From the NCBI GenBank assembly GCA_021234155.1, contig JAJEKV010000001.1, positions 24,787,189 to 24,851,188 of the forward strand: a DNA stretch of 64,000 nt, in the 5' to 3' direction. The stretch is from Isoetes taiwanensis (lineage: Eukaryota > Streptophyta > Lycopodiopsida > Isoetales > Isoetaceae). Positions 10,402-20,056 of the stretch are shown piece by piece. The notes beneath the pieces are model-generated. The model did no database searches and was not told the DNA's origin. It was given only the letters and a program-made list of their open reading frames with translations. The translations under genes were made by a program, and so were the position numbers. The number at the start of each line of letters is the position of its first letter. The stretch's first letter is position 1.

Positions 10402-10860
10402 TTATTTCTCTCGGGCTCGATCTTGGAGCTCAAGCTTAAGGAGATAGGCCACTGCTTGCTTTCTTATGCACTTAAGCAATTTTTCACTACTCATGCATTG
10501 CATGATTGGGGTTACTTCTTTACACGTGATCTCGATGACTTTGCCCTCGGCGTTGTTAAAGGTCACCTTCGTTTCCCACAATCGATGATTGCTCTGTTGG
10601 TCCAAGATATTCCATTCCAATAATCGGATCATACTTGCCTATATTCATGACTTCCGCTCCCGATTGCAACATTAACACCTAGCAAGTCTACATTGAAGTT
10701 TATTCTCTTCCTGTTTGTATGCCTAAGCGCTCCATTGGCTAAGGCGGTGGCACGGGCTTGGACTTTAACGGCTTTAACTTCAACATGTTTACCATCCTAG
10801 GGGATGCAAAATTATGGCTTGCTCCACGAGTCTATCAATACTATAAAGGATTTTTCTTTG
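10402..10860 (-). pseudogene. Ty3/gypsy aspartic protease
   Basis: The minus strand at 10,860-10,800 encodes the active-site region L-I-D-S followed by A-S-H-N-F-A, with one extra base within the D-S-G codons (at about 10,827). At 10,660-10,600 a Y-D-P-I-I-G-M-E-Y-L block matches the conserved I-L-G-M-x-W-L of retropepsin-like proteases. The open frame 10,632-10,402 is the C-terminal part running into RT. The protease matures Gag-Pol. Confidence 0.7.
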
Positions 10861-11360
10861 GCTTTTCCGGTCGTTGAGATCACCTTATCTTGACTTTCTG
10901 CATTTCTGTATCAATAGCTGCAAAATGTGACACTCACCATGGATGTAATCCGTGCTTACCGTCGTCGTCTGCGTCCAGATGGTGTCTCCCATCCCGGTTA
11001 CGCCAATGCGCATTCATTATCGGGGGCAATTGTTGGTCCTATGCCACTGGCTGGAAGCATCTGAAAACATAGCTGCTTTTCTATACACTCCTGCTTCTTC
11101 TCCTTGGGAATGGACTGCGAAATTGCCTCAACTGCTTGGGAATAGTTAGACCTGGCTCCTTGCTCCTTGAAGCTTACTGTTTCCTTTCACCTTGCCACCA
11201 CTTGTGTTGCCTTGCTTCCCATAATTTGAGTTGTCTTTGCGTCTTGCTAGCTCTTGGGATTGCAGCTTGCCCTTGGGCTATAGCCTCCTGTGCCCTTCCC
11301 TTATCCACGGAAATATTGCTGCCTTGGTGTACGCTCTTGTGGTCACGTTCGCTTGCAAAC

Positions 11361-12299
11361 TTATGGCCTTTGCTTACGCCTCGACCACGGACTTGGGTTT
11401 ATTGCCCTTACGAGCTTGCGGATTTCCTCGTTCAAGCCTTCAATATAGCCTTCCACACATGCTTTTAAACTCAACTTTGGCACATAAAGCCTTAGTCTCA
11501 TGAATTCCTCCGGTGTATTTACGGGGTGATTTGTTGCCTTGTTGCGACCTATAGAACTTCTTTGCATCATGTTGCACCTATGTTCTCTTGGCGCGTAATG
11601 ATGTTTGAGCAGCCTTGGCGAACTTCACAATTTGCAACTGTCCTGCTTTCGCCCATGTGCTTTGGCATACCCCTTCCACCAAATTCTTGCTGCTCCCTTG
11701 AGATTTGCTGTTGCTACTCTGCCTTTGTCTTTATCTTTCATGCCATAAGCGTTGCCATACTCGCTCATCTCGTCCAGCCACGCCTCTGCTTCCATTCCGG
11801 ATCTGTTTTCTCCTGAAAACTGTTCTAACTTTCTGGCTTTCCACACATTACTAAGGTCGGAGTCAACTTTCTTACGGTAATCGGTCGTGATCATCCCATC
11901 ACGGTTTGGATCCTGCCGGCGATCCCGTCTCTCTTCTTCCTGCTCCTCCGTCTGCCGAGTGCGTATCGAGCTTTTGGGCTTCGAGGATCCCGAACTAGGA
12001 GATCTTCTCCTTACGCTTCTCTTCCTTTGTTTGCCTTTGTCCGGCCAGGCGGTGTTTCCGGCAAGGGTACATTAAGTCTGTCCTCCTATTCTTTTGCTAC
12101 CCACTAACAATGCCCTTATGTCGTGGATGTCCGATCTGATCTGGGATAGCTCTTCTTCCGGTGTTACTGCCTCGAATTCTGGGCGCAGATTCCTCGGCTG
12201 AAAGCGCCTTGGTGGGGTATGCTCTTGTTCTCGCTGCCTGTGTTCATCAAGGTTTCTAGGTACTCTAGCTGCATGCACATTAGAGTACATTCTGATCAT
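11361..12299 (-). pseudogene. Ty3/gypsy Gag
   Basis: Three consecutive minus-strand frames (12,299-12,072, 11,894-11,625, 11,570-11,361) carry the retrotransposon Gag pattern: F-S-G-E-N-R, A-E-A-W-L-D-E-M, a helical stretch, G-A-A-R-I-W-W-K-G-Y, then F-M-R-L-R-L-Y-V-P and an L-N-E-E-I-R-K-L-V helix. This corresponds to the capsid-like core. A zinc knuckle expected between here and protease (about 10,930-11,230) is too broken to place. The N-terminal part is Arg/Gln-rich. Confidence 0.75.
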
Positions 12300-12749
12300 T
12301 AGCTCTTGTTTTGTGTGTTACGTTGCTTTACTTGTTTATACAATTTGAGGGAACAATTATATACAAAAAGAGGTGTATATTATATTCATATATATATACT
12401 AAAACTTTTACATGCAAATTAATAAACTTCTACTCTTGAAATTTCTTGAGGTAGTCAGGGTGGTCTTCCAAAAATTTCTTCACTTGGGCCATTACCTAAT
12501 GACCTGTTAAATTCCTAAGGATATTTGTTGTCGTTCCTCCTTGAGTCTTTGCCTCCATGTCTTCAATTCTCCTATCGATGTATCAGCGGTTTGTCCTTTG
12601 CCAATCTGCCCTGCCGCCTATAAGGGATTGCAAAGTCGAAGATGGTCAATGCAATCGCTCTCTTGATCAGGACAACATGATCGATGTTTGATGCTAATCG
12701 AGCATGGTGTCCAAATCTGAGGAGAGGCGATAAGCATAAAGACCCCTTC
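12300..12749 (-). other. Spacer between gag and ORF-B
   Basis: An AT-rich patch with alternating TATATA lies at 12,355-12,410, followed by broken coding-like sequence on the minus strand. I see no recognisable domain. It may hold the true 5' end of gag. Confidence 0.3.
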
Positions 12750-14062
12750 TTAAGCCTCGTGGGCTAAATTGGCGGTGAATAACCGCCATATTCTTCCGTC
12801 TAGCGACAGCGGCGGTAGTATCGAGTGCTTTATCATGCCACCTTCTTCTTGGACGAGGAAGTTGCCACAATGCCTTCCCCCGAAGTCATCCACTTGTACT
12901 TCCTCTAGCTCTCTGAAGTCTTGGTGCACCGGCCTCCTTAGATTGATCTTTATGCCTCCATGTTGCTTGAGGATTGGTGTTGGCGAGCTCGGTAACAATG
13001 CTGATGTGGACTTGCCCTTGATGCCCATTTGTTCTTGAATCGCCATGAACTCCTCCTCCTCAGGGCAATTCCCTTTCGGTCATCATCACGCGATGCTGCG
13101 TAAGCTTCTATATCGATGATGTCTATGCCGGTGAAGGTCACGGCTTCTCTTATCTTTGATAGGGAAGTCACGAGCTTCTCGATCGATGAAGTCGTCGAGA
13201 TCTGCTTTCTTGTCGTAGAAGGTGCAAAATCTCATCCACCCTAAGGCCTCTGCATGGCGGCATTGTGGGAGATTCTTAATGTCATGGAGGGTGAGGTATG
13301 CCTCACACGCTATGAATCTGGGTGTCAAGCTTGTAATGCCACTGCCCGGTGGTGGGGCTCTTCTTGTTGCTCTTAGTCCCTCTTTGAAGCTTTGGATCTG
13401 GCTGTTTGCACTTCTTTGCCCCTCTTGCTCCGGATCCGGTCTTGAGGGGTCCGACTTCGTATTCCCTCTTCTTCTTCTCTTCTTCTTGCTTTCATTACTT
13501 TCGAAAGTCGCATCCGTTCCTCCTCCATTGCGGCCATGGCTATGGGTTCAACTTCTAAAGGCTGGTGGGGTTCCCCTATCTGGGTTTGACCCGAAGAGAT
13601 AGAAAGATGGCTCAGATTGGCTTGTATAGGAGAAGTACCTCCTCCTATTGACAGAAATGGACATGTAGTTGGGAAGGCGGACTGCTTTATTCTCTAAATA
13701 CTTATCTACATTTGGGATATCTTGCAGGGCTGACTTGAGGGCAGTGTTAGGTGCAAAATATCCTACACAAGGTGGGAGTTCTACTAAAGATGGTCCTATC
13801 TTGGCGTGGAACTTCGGACATAATGCTCGGTAGAAGGGAGTGGCGTTGATGGTAGCTTCAATGTCGAGTTCCCTTCGGAAGACACGAAAAGCGGTTCGAT
13901 GTCAGCTTCAGCCACATGAGCTGTGGCGCTGTACCATCGCTTGAATGAAGAAGTGGCCATGGGCACTGAGGAGCTGGGGATGACAGACAGATGCTGAAGC
14001 GCCCTAAGGATCAGGGAAATCGGCTTGGAAGCGAGAGGCGAGGTTGTAAAGGCAAATGACAC
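12750..14062 (-). pseudogene. Extra ORF-B of the gypsy element, upstream of gag, unknown function
   Basis: A discontinuous coding region of roughly 400 codons runs on the minus strand. It begins near 14,062 or at an internal ATG at 13,960 (MATSSFKRW). A long stop-free stretch follows at 13,870-13,565, then a charged Arg/Lys/Glu segment near 13,550-13,400, then 13,328-13,086 (with E-A-Y-L-T-L-H-D-I and G-W-M-R-F-C-T-F) and 13,046-12,750. Codon-like structure spans several hundred bases with only a few frame changes, so it was probably a real protein. I recognise no domain. Some large plant gypsy elements (Ogre/Tat) carry an extra ORF upstream of gag, but the sequence gives no direct link to those. 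Confidence 0.5.
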
Positions 14063-14237
14063 TTGGGTTCCCCTTTATAGGCAAAACCCTAATTTTGGGA
14101 AAATTTTAGGTTAGCATTTGTCTACAATTTCTAGGGTCTAGAGGTATAATTCATGGGCTAACTGAGCTTGGAAATACTTCTAAGGATCCCTAAGCAATGA
14201 TTTTGGTTCGTTTAAGGGCGACTTTGGGTCAATTGGA

Positions 14238-14314
14238 CGACCACCACTCACCGCATCGCCCAGTGGGATTGGTTTGGGGACCAAATGGGTTCGAGCGCAC
14301 TCTGTGAGGGGTGG
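14238..14314. repeat. Hairpin repeat 1 of 5
   Basis: It begins CGACCACCACTCACCGC and ends GTGAGGGGTGGG, so the ends are complementary. The centre GGTTTGGGGACC is near-palindromic. The length is about 77 bases. Confidence 0.6.
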
Positions 14315-14436
14315 GCTCTTATTTAGATCAATAATGATGCTAACTAGAGAACTAAGGGTATAATCACGGGTATCTCATTGAGATAACTGGATTGAGCCCT
14401 TACTATATTTGGGCAAGTTTTGGTCTAGATTGGGGT

Positions 14437-14509
14437 CGACCACTCACCGCGATCGCCATGGGGATCGGTTTGCAAACCCGAATGAGCACAGGCGCTCTCG
14501 TGAGGGTGG
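14437..14509. repeat. Hairpin repeat 2 of 5
   Basis: CGACCACTCACCGC is at the left and GTGAGGGTGG at the right, with a perfect central palindrome GGTTTGCAAACC. This is the clearest copy of the imperfect inverted repeat. Confidence 0.65.
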
Positions 14510-14637
14510 AACTCCATTCGGCTGATAGTTGGTGGGTTTTGACAAACTATGGGTCAAATCCTACTAATTAAGGTGAGTTGGGTCGAATGGTATACCTACT
14601 TTTCGCATTTAGGCAAGATTGGGCACCAAACTATGCT

Positions 14638-14713
14638 CGACCACTCACCACGGCGCCCGGGGAAGAGTTGGTTTATAAACCGAACTGGTTGGGCGCGATA
14701 CGTGAGGGGTGGG
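14638..14713. repeat. Hairpin repeat 3 of 5
   Basis: CGACCACTCACC is at the left and GTGAGGGGTGG at the right, with centre GGTTTATAAACC. The compensatory difference from copy 2 (GC to TA at the centre) keeps the palindrome. Confidence 0.65.
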
Positions 14714-14935
14714 ACCAAAATGCTTGGTTTTTGTTCCAATTTTACTAATTTCTAAATCTGAGAATTCGGTAATGCATCCTACTTACACTCAATTAATTTA
14801 CTGAACTACAAACTTATACTAGAGAGAAGGTTATCTACAACAGTTCAAAAGGTTCTTTCTTAATATACCGCTAGCCTCATATCTTTGGGCATACAAGTGA
14901 CTCTCTTAGCGTCTTTGGGCACATGCAACGAGTCT

Positions 14936-16047
14936 TCAAAGTGGTGTCACGATGTGCTGCTCCGGCGCCTCACGCAATGCAAGCGGCATGTCGTCCGTGA
15001 CCCGTTTGGGCGGGTCGAACTCTACAAAATCTCCCTCGTCGGGGCGTGCAAAGGAAGCTCGGGGGAATAAAGGAAGCCATAGCTCTGCTTTGGAAGTGCT
15101 TGATTTCTGGACCGCCCTCGCCAATTTTGAGTCCGCCCGGTCTCTTCATTGGCTTCTTGGGAGGGGTTGGCTGTTCGGTGGGGGCTTCAGCGTATTTTTT
15201 TCTTAGGTCGGCCGACCTCCTTCAATGGTCCTCACCACTGTGTTCTTCATAGTATTTGGAGTATTCTTACGTACATTTTCATGTATGCAGTGTACTCCTT
15301 CAACTCCTTCCGGTACTTCAAATCCCGCTTGACATAAGACTCCCTTTGCGGCCTTGGTTTCTTGAATGCTTTTGTCATTTGGGGTGCTTCGGCGACGGCC
15401 ATTTAGGATAGGGCGGTGCATTAGCCACAGGGTCTTCTTCCTCCGGTATTGGGTTGGAAGGCCCCGAAGTCCCTCCCGGTTCGTGTCCTCCCGCTCCCTC
15501 CTCAGATGCGGAGTCGGACGAAGATGGGGGCTTCTCGAGATCCGGCTCTGTATGGTCACTCCCTACGGCCCGGCGTCTTCTTCTTCTTCGGTTTCTTTGC
15601 AGCACCTCCGGGTCCTTGCCTTTCTCCGCTCTCACCCTCTCCCGCTCCTCCTTGCGCTTCCTCCTTTCTTCCCTCCTCTGTTCCTTCTCCTCCCTCCTCT
15701 TCCGCCGCTCCTCTTTTTCTTTCTGCGGCCTTTCGCCTTTGATTTCTTGGTGGCTTTCTTCTCTTTTTCCTCTTTGCCTTCTTTGGTTCGGGCTCTGGGT
15801 TACGGTTCGGTTCTTTGTCATCGCGAAGATCTCCCTCTCCGGCTCCTTCTCAATTCCTCGGCGTCCATCCCCGGTCGAGCTGCTCCGATACTTGTTCTGC
15901 TCTTAAGGTTAGGGTTAGGTGGTTCTCTGGTGCCTCTGTTCTTCGATGTGTTCTTATGCGTGTCTAGCCTTACGTCGGACGGCCCGGCTCTGGCCCGACA
16001 TAACCGGGTGGCATAACCTTGCGTGCGGTTTGTTTCGTCCGTGCCAT
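14936..16047 (-). pseudogene. ORF-A of the gypsy element: protein starting with a histone H3 tail mimic
   Basis: The minus-strand ATG at 16,047 has A at -3 and G at +4, a strong plant start context. It opens with MARTKQTARK, identical to histone H3 from the initiator Met through K9, then VMPPGYVGPEPGRP. The written frame stops at 15,970 (25 codons). A one-base change continues it through a basic NLS-like segment (K-K-A-K-R-K-K) near 15,780 and a Glu/Arg-rich, probably coiled-coil stretch (about 15,760-15,600). An acidic Ser/Pro-rich segment (15,560-15,400) and further frames to 14,936 follow. It lies first after the 5' LTR, about 700 bases past the primer site. The function is unknown; the tail could engage H3K4/K9 readers or writers. 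The breaks may be sequencing errors. Confidence 0.65.
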
Positions 16048-16261
16048 GCTTTTGTTTGACGAGTTTGAGCTTTGGCGCTGAAGATCGTCTTCTTGAAGCG
16101 ATTTGTCCTCAGGAAAAGGTGGGGATAAAATAGAAAACCTAATTTTCTATTTATAGGGAGGTGGAATTTAGGGTTGGGACCTGCAATTCATATGGGGAAA
16201 AACAAACTAGGGCATTAGCGAAGGTGCGAGGCGTTACGGTGGTTTACCATACTCTAAAACA

Positions 16262-16338
16262 CCCACCACTCACACAATGCTTTGGGCCAGATTGGATTAC
16301 CAATCGAATGAGTGCAGGCACTTTCTGTGAGAGGGTCG
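16262..16338. repeat. Hairpin repeat 4 of 5
   Basis: CCCACCACTCAC is at the left and GTGAGAGGGT at the right, with centre GATTACCAATC. It lies 5' of ORF-A on the element's own strand, near the primer site, while copies 1-3 lie 3' of it. Confidence 0.55.
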
Positions 16339-16477
16339 ATTTTTTTGAAGCTATTTTATAATTCACGGGGGAGTTTCTTAGTGTTATAAAATACAAACCC
16401 GGACTAGAATGAAGGGAGTAAACTAATCTATACTATCGGTTTAATTAACTTGTACTTCTATTTAGGTCAATGTTGGT

Positions 16478-16550
16478 CAACCACTCACCGCAGTCGCTGG
16501 GTTCGATTCGGATTACAAACCGAATGGGCACAGGCGCCTCTCAGGGGTGG
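16478..16550. repeat. Hairpin repeat 5 of 5
   Basis: CAACCACTCACCGC is at the left and TCAGGGGTGG at the right, with centre CGGATTACAAACCG. This is the copy closest to the 5' LTR. The spacing to copy 4 is 216 bases, similar to that within copies 1-3. Confidence 0.55.
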
Positions 16551-16749
16551 CCCGCTTTCTTAACAATTTAGGTTGGGTGATGCTACACTTCACTAGCAAT
16601 CTAGCATGGAGCTATGTTCTAACCCAAAATTGGAAAATTTTCCCAATTTTTGAAGCTCTTGCTTGGGTGGCTATACCCCAAGACTTCGAATCTCTTGTTA
16701 GTCCTAAAGGGAAAAATGGCGATTGCTTTCGATCTTGGATGCCAAGATC

Positions 16750-16762
16750 ATGCTCGATACCA
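16750..16762 (-). promoter_or_regulatory. Primer-binding site, initiator tRNA-Met type
   Basis: Directly inside the 5' LTR the minus strand reads TGGTATCGAGC. This is the common plant retroelement site complementary to the 3' end of initiator tRNA-Met (TGGTATCAGAGC) with one base missing in the CAG context. It fixes the 5' end and direction of the element. Confidence 0.8.
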
Positions 16763-16764
16763 CT

Positions 16765-18340
16765 TGTGGCGTCCCCTACTCCTTATACAATGCCCGCGCC
16801 ATTATTCGAGGAGCATTCCCCACAGCATTTGCACGGCGGGGGCCATCCACGACTCTACTCCCATGGGGCGAGCCAACAAGGGAAGAGTGGATGTGTCATT
16901 CACCCGTCTCCCATCGAATTGACCTATCTGCGGAGCGTGAACAAACAAGCGTAAGCACAACTAACAATATACAAATACAATCATCATAGAGATAGTAACA
17001 TCCGAGATAACAATACCTTCATAGCAACAATACAAAGGGAGATCCTACCGGGACTCGGACTCAAGGAGAATGGCCGGCGGCTAGGTCTCGAGTTCATTCT
17101 TGGGAGGCGAAATTCATGGCAATGGATTTGGCTGGCATAGAACATGGCTTAGGGTAGTCCACTCCATCCGCCCCTCCCATGCACACTTTGCGAGTAGGCT
17201 GAAAAGTGTTGGGACTTCAAGCCGTAACTGCCGGGTGAATAGCGGAGGGGCTACTACTGTTGGGTTGCATCTCCCCAACCCGATGAGGCGGGGAAGAGTT
17301 GCCTCTCCTCGAGAGGTATCCATGCTCATCGCTGGCTAGAGGGCCCTTGCCCTTATTGACTTGAACTCACTTGGAAGGTCATATCCACCACCCCCGCAGT
17401 GTCGAGCTCATGCCTTGCCCACCGCGGTGACAAGCCATTAAGCCCTAGCCAGCAAAGACCCCGATAGGCTTTACTACCCGGAGGGGGTCAGTCGATGAGA
17501 CAAGTTCCTCCTTATCAACCGGCCTTGCCCTTCACCCACGACCCGGTGGGCTCACATTACCGCGGCGCATTTATTTGGGAACTAAGGTGCTATGCTAGGA
17601 GCATATCTTGCCGCGACCTTTAGGTCTCTACCCCCTTCCCAAAACAAGGAGATCCGCGAGTGGAATACATACAATATCACATAGCAGAAATAGAGAATCA
17701 CATCAATCTATCTACTTAACATCCAATGTTAGGTTCATTCGTTAGAGTCTCGGATCTAGGGATCTACAAGGCTTCGAGAGATGATCTAACATACTAAACC
17801 GCATATTACCACGCCCAAAACGGTTTTGCACTGTGAACAAGCTTGGATACCTGCTCCTTGGCTTGCTCCCGATCCTCGGAGCGTCCATGCTCTGGTCTTG
17901 CCGAAGGCGGCGCTACTCAACAACTTTGTTGTGCAATTCCGACTTTTTGAACACGCAATCGCGATTTTGAGTCCCACCTTGGCGGATTGGCCCGGGGAAC
18001 CCTAATTGCGAAAGAGGAAAGGAAGCTCTAGAGAACCCTAATTGGCAAAGTGAAAAGGAGATCTAGGGTCTAGGGTTTTAGCCCTTATATAGACCCTATC
18101 TAGGTTAGGGCATCCACATAGACAAATGGCTTTAAGCCATTTGGAAATGGATGAACAAGGAACCTTTTGTTGTGTATGTTTAATTACATACCCAACATCC
18201 AAAGTTGCCCCCAGGTGCAACCTTTAGCTCCCTAGGTGCAACGTTATCCCGCTCTCAAGTACATGTCATCCATGACATATGCGTGTAACGTCAGCGATAT
18301 AATATACGTGTTGGGGCGTATATTATCTTTGGAGCGTCTA
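16765..18340 (-). repeat. 5' LTR of the 13.3-kb gypsy element
   Basis: This is the partner of the left LTR and lies upstream of the coding sequence on the minus strand. Its outer terminus is eroded: GCGTCTA on the plus strand where the left copy has GCGTCACA. The inner terminus, TGTGGCGTCCCC, is preserved and abuts the primer-binding site. Confidence 0.9.
18084..18091 (-). promoter_or_regulatory. TATA box of the 5' LTR promoter
   Basis: The minus strand reads CTATATAAGGGC about 250 bases from the LTR start. The same motif is conserved in the 3' LTR at 6,346-6,353. AAACCCTA-type (telo-box-like) motifs follow downstream, a pattern often seen after plant promoters. Confidence 0.6.
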
Positions 18341-18345
18341 ATAAA

Positions 18346-19030
18346 ACAATCAACTTAAACCGATAAGATCATGATGGAGGCTGAAGCGGATGATAATCAA
18401 ACATTCCCAAAAGGACTTAAAAAGAGGTAAGAGTTCTCCCTCTACATCGATAGATAAAGTGATCTTCGGAACCCGAGAAGCGGGATAGTGAAGCGGACAA
18501 AGTAAGAGTAGGGGAAGATCGGGGCCGGCTAGAGGTAATGCAAGGAGCAATGCAAGGGAGGCTTGGAAAAACAATGACCGCGATAGCAAGAGTTAACAAG
18601 CCTAGATTCTCGAGTGGATAAAGAATAAGATGCCAATAGAAACAACCGGGGAGTTTGAGAGTAGATCGACACTTAAAATAGTAGAAGCGGGTTTTTGCTC
18701 AAGATCCAGGCAAAAGCGAACAAAGGCCAACTTGAAGAAAATGGCCCGAAAAGTCTTTGTGCTTGGGAATATGGAAGTAGGCGAGGAGTCTAACTATCAA
18801 TAGCGAGAGATAGATCATGGTATGCGTAAAAGTGGTGGAGAACACGGTATCCGCGATCGTCATTGGTTTCTTCTGAGGAGGATTCACGGACCTCCCTCCA
18901 GCGGAATCTTGGCTCTCGGCATACACAGAAGAAATTAGGTCTACCTCAACACGAATCGCTAAAGGCACTGGGGAGTAACTTCTTTCTCATTCTTTTTATA
19001 GCGAAGCGATGGTAGATAAGATGGTGTCCC
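18346..19030 (+). pseudogene. LINE-1 ORF1, degraded N-terminal segment
   Basis: This continues toward ORF1 on the plus strand with many frame breaks. Short readable pieces such as G-K-T-M-T-A-I-A-R-V-N-K-P-R-F-S and M-A-R-K-V-F-V-L-G-N-M occur. No domain is assignable. CG-rich sites coincide with most breaks. Confidence 0.35.
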
Positions 19031-20056
19031 ATGCCGATAGACTCATTCATGGGAGAGTACATTTTATATCAATATTACTCACCTGGTTTCTCTCCCCATC
19101 AAATCTCGGCCATCAAAATTCCGTGTTGGTTAGAGATCGAACACTTACCTCCAGATATGTTGGTACCTGAATTCTTAAAGGTCATTGCTAACACAGTAGG
19201 AGCATATATCTCACATTCCATCGCCAAAGGACCAAAGATTTGTGTAGCAATACCGGCAACATCAGGCATACCTAAAGGGGTGGTAGTTAAGAGTGGCAAA
19301 TGCTCTTTCAAGCTCCCCCTGAAATTGACCAATAGATGGGAAATATACAGAATGTTCCCGGACATAAAGATTGAAGGACTAGAAGAGAACCCTCAAGTCA
19401 GGCCTAGAAAAGTTGGGACTCCTCAACAACAAGCTCCGACTGGCCTTAAGGATCCTCCCACATCCAATGGTGCACCAGTTAGTCATCCCATCACTCAAGT
19501 AAGTATCACCCCATGCTAGCTAGCGGGGAGGTGAGAATCACTGCTCAACATCGTGGGGAAAGCTAGCTAATGAATGCGACAATACAGCCCAATAATCTCA
19601 TAAGTTTACCAAAAGCGGGCGATCAGGTCATGGGAAGTGGTAGGTTCCAAACAAAAAGGGAGGACTAGGAACATTGCTCGGAGGAGCGGAGCACTCCGGT
19701 CAAAACCTCTTCCCCAAGCATCTCCGAGTACTCACATTGCTCTAGGAGTAAAAAATCCTCTCTCTCAGTACATTCTGGAAACAACAAACACAGAGAAGGG
19801 AACGCTTTCTGGAGCGGAAGGAGGGATTGGGAGAGATATAGTGGTATATGGGGAATTGGATGAAATAGAGAGAGTCATTCCCCCAAACAAAAATAAGTGG
19901 GCGGATCTAATGGAAGAGGAGGATATGGTGGATGAAGATCCCCCCACCCTAACAGGGAAAAAAAACAAAAAGGCAACAAGCACAAGTCTAGAAGAAGAAG
20001 GGTTGGATAGCATGAAAAGGAAAAAGGGTCCGGAAACATCTCTTTATGAATCATAA
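19031..20056 (+). pseudogene. LINE-1 ORF1 with DUF4283-like nucleic-acid-binding domain
   Basis: The frame 19,031-19,519 carries the plant DUF4283 signature: W-L-E-I-E-H-L-P-P-D-M-L near residues 33-44, then E-F-L-K-V-I-A-N-T-V-G-A-Y-I and I-C-V-A-I-P, then a G-x-V-V-x-K block. A second frame (19,637-20,056) is Lys/Glu-rich and ends in the ORF1 stop. These proteins bind LINE RNA and form the particle with ORF2. A zinc knuckle is not evident. The frame change between the two parts lies near 19,520-19,640. Confidence 0.7.

Larger units (their letters stand above)
14063..14935 (-). other. Non-coding spacer between ORF-A and ORF-B, bearing three hairpin repeats
   Basis: No coding frame is supported here. 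The region holds three of the five hairpin-forming repeats listed separately, spaced 182-201 bases apart, and shared spacer motifs such as T-T-T-A/G-G-G-C-A-A-G before each repeat. Confidence 0.5.
5030..18340 (-). mobile_element. 13.3-kb Ty3/gypsy LTR retrotransposon with chromodomain and extra upstream ORFs
   Basis: Two direct repeats of about 1.58 kb (5,030-6,606 and 16,765-18,340) bound minus-strand coding sequence in the order: extra ORF-A, extra ORF-B, gag, protease, RT, RNase H, integrase, chromodomain. Integrase after RNase H places it in Ty3/gypsy, and the chromodomain suggests a chromovirus-type lineage. A primer-binding site lies inside the right repeat and a polypurine tract inside the left one, which confirms minus orientation. 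Left-flank bases ATAGA (5,025-5,029) and right-flank ATAAA (18,341-18,345) are a 4-of-5 match for a target-site duplication. The element appears to sit inside a LINE. All coding regions are broken by small indels, many at CG or CAG/CTG. Confidence 0.9.

Noticed and set aside
15366-16016. A 216-codon plus-strand frame opposite ORF-A
   Set aside because: It is the antisense shadow of a GC-rich, Arg/Glu-coding region. Element direction (primer site, polypurine tract, pol) is minus.
16021-16047. A captured histone H3 gene as the source of MARTKQTARK
   Set aside because: The match ends at K9; the following residues and all downstream sequence have no H3 similarity.
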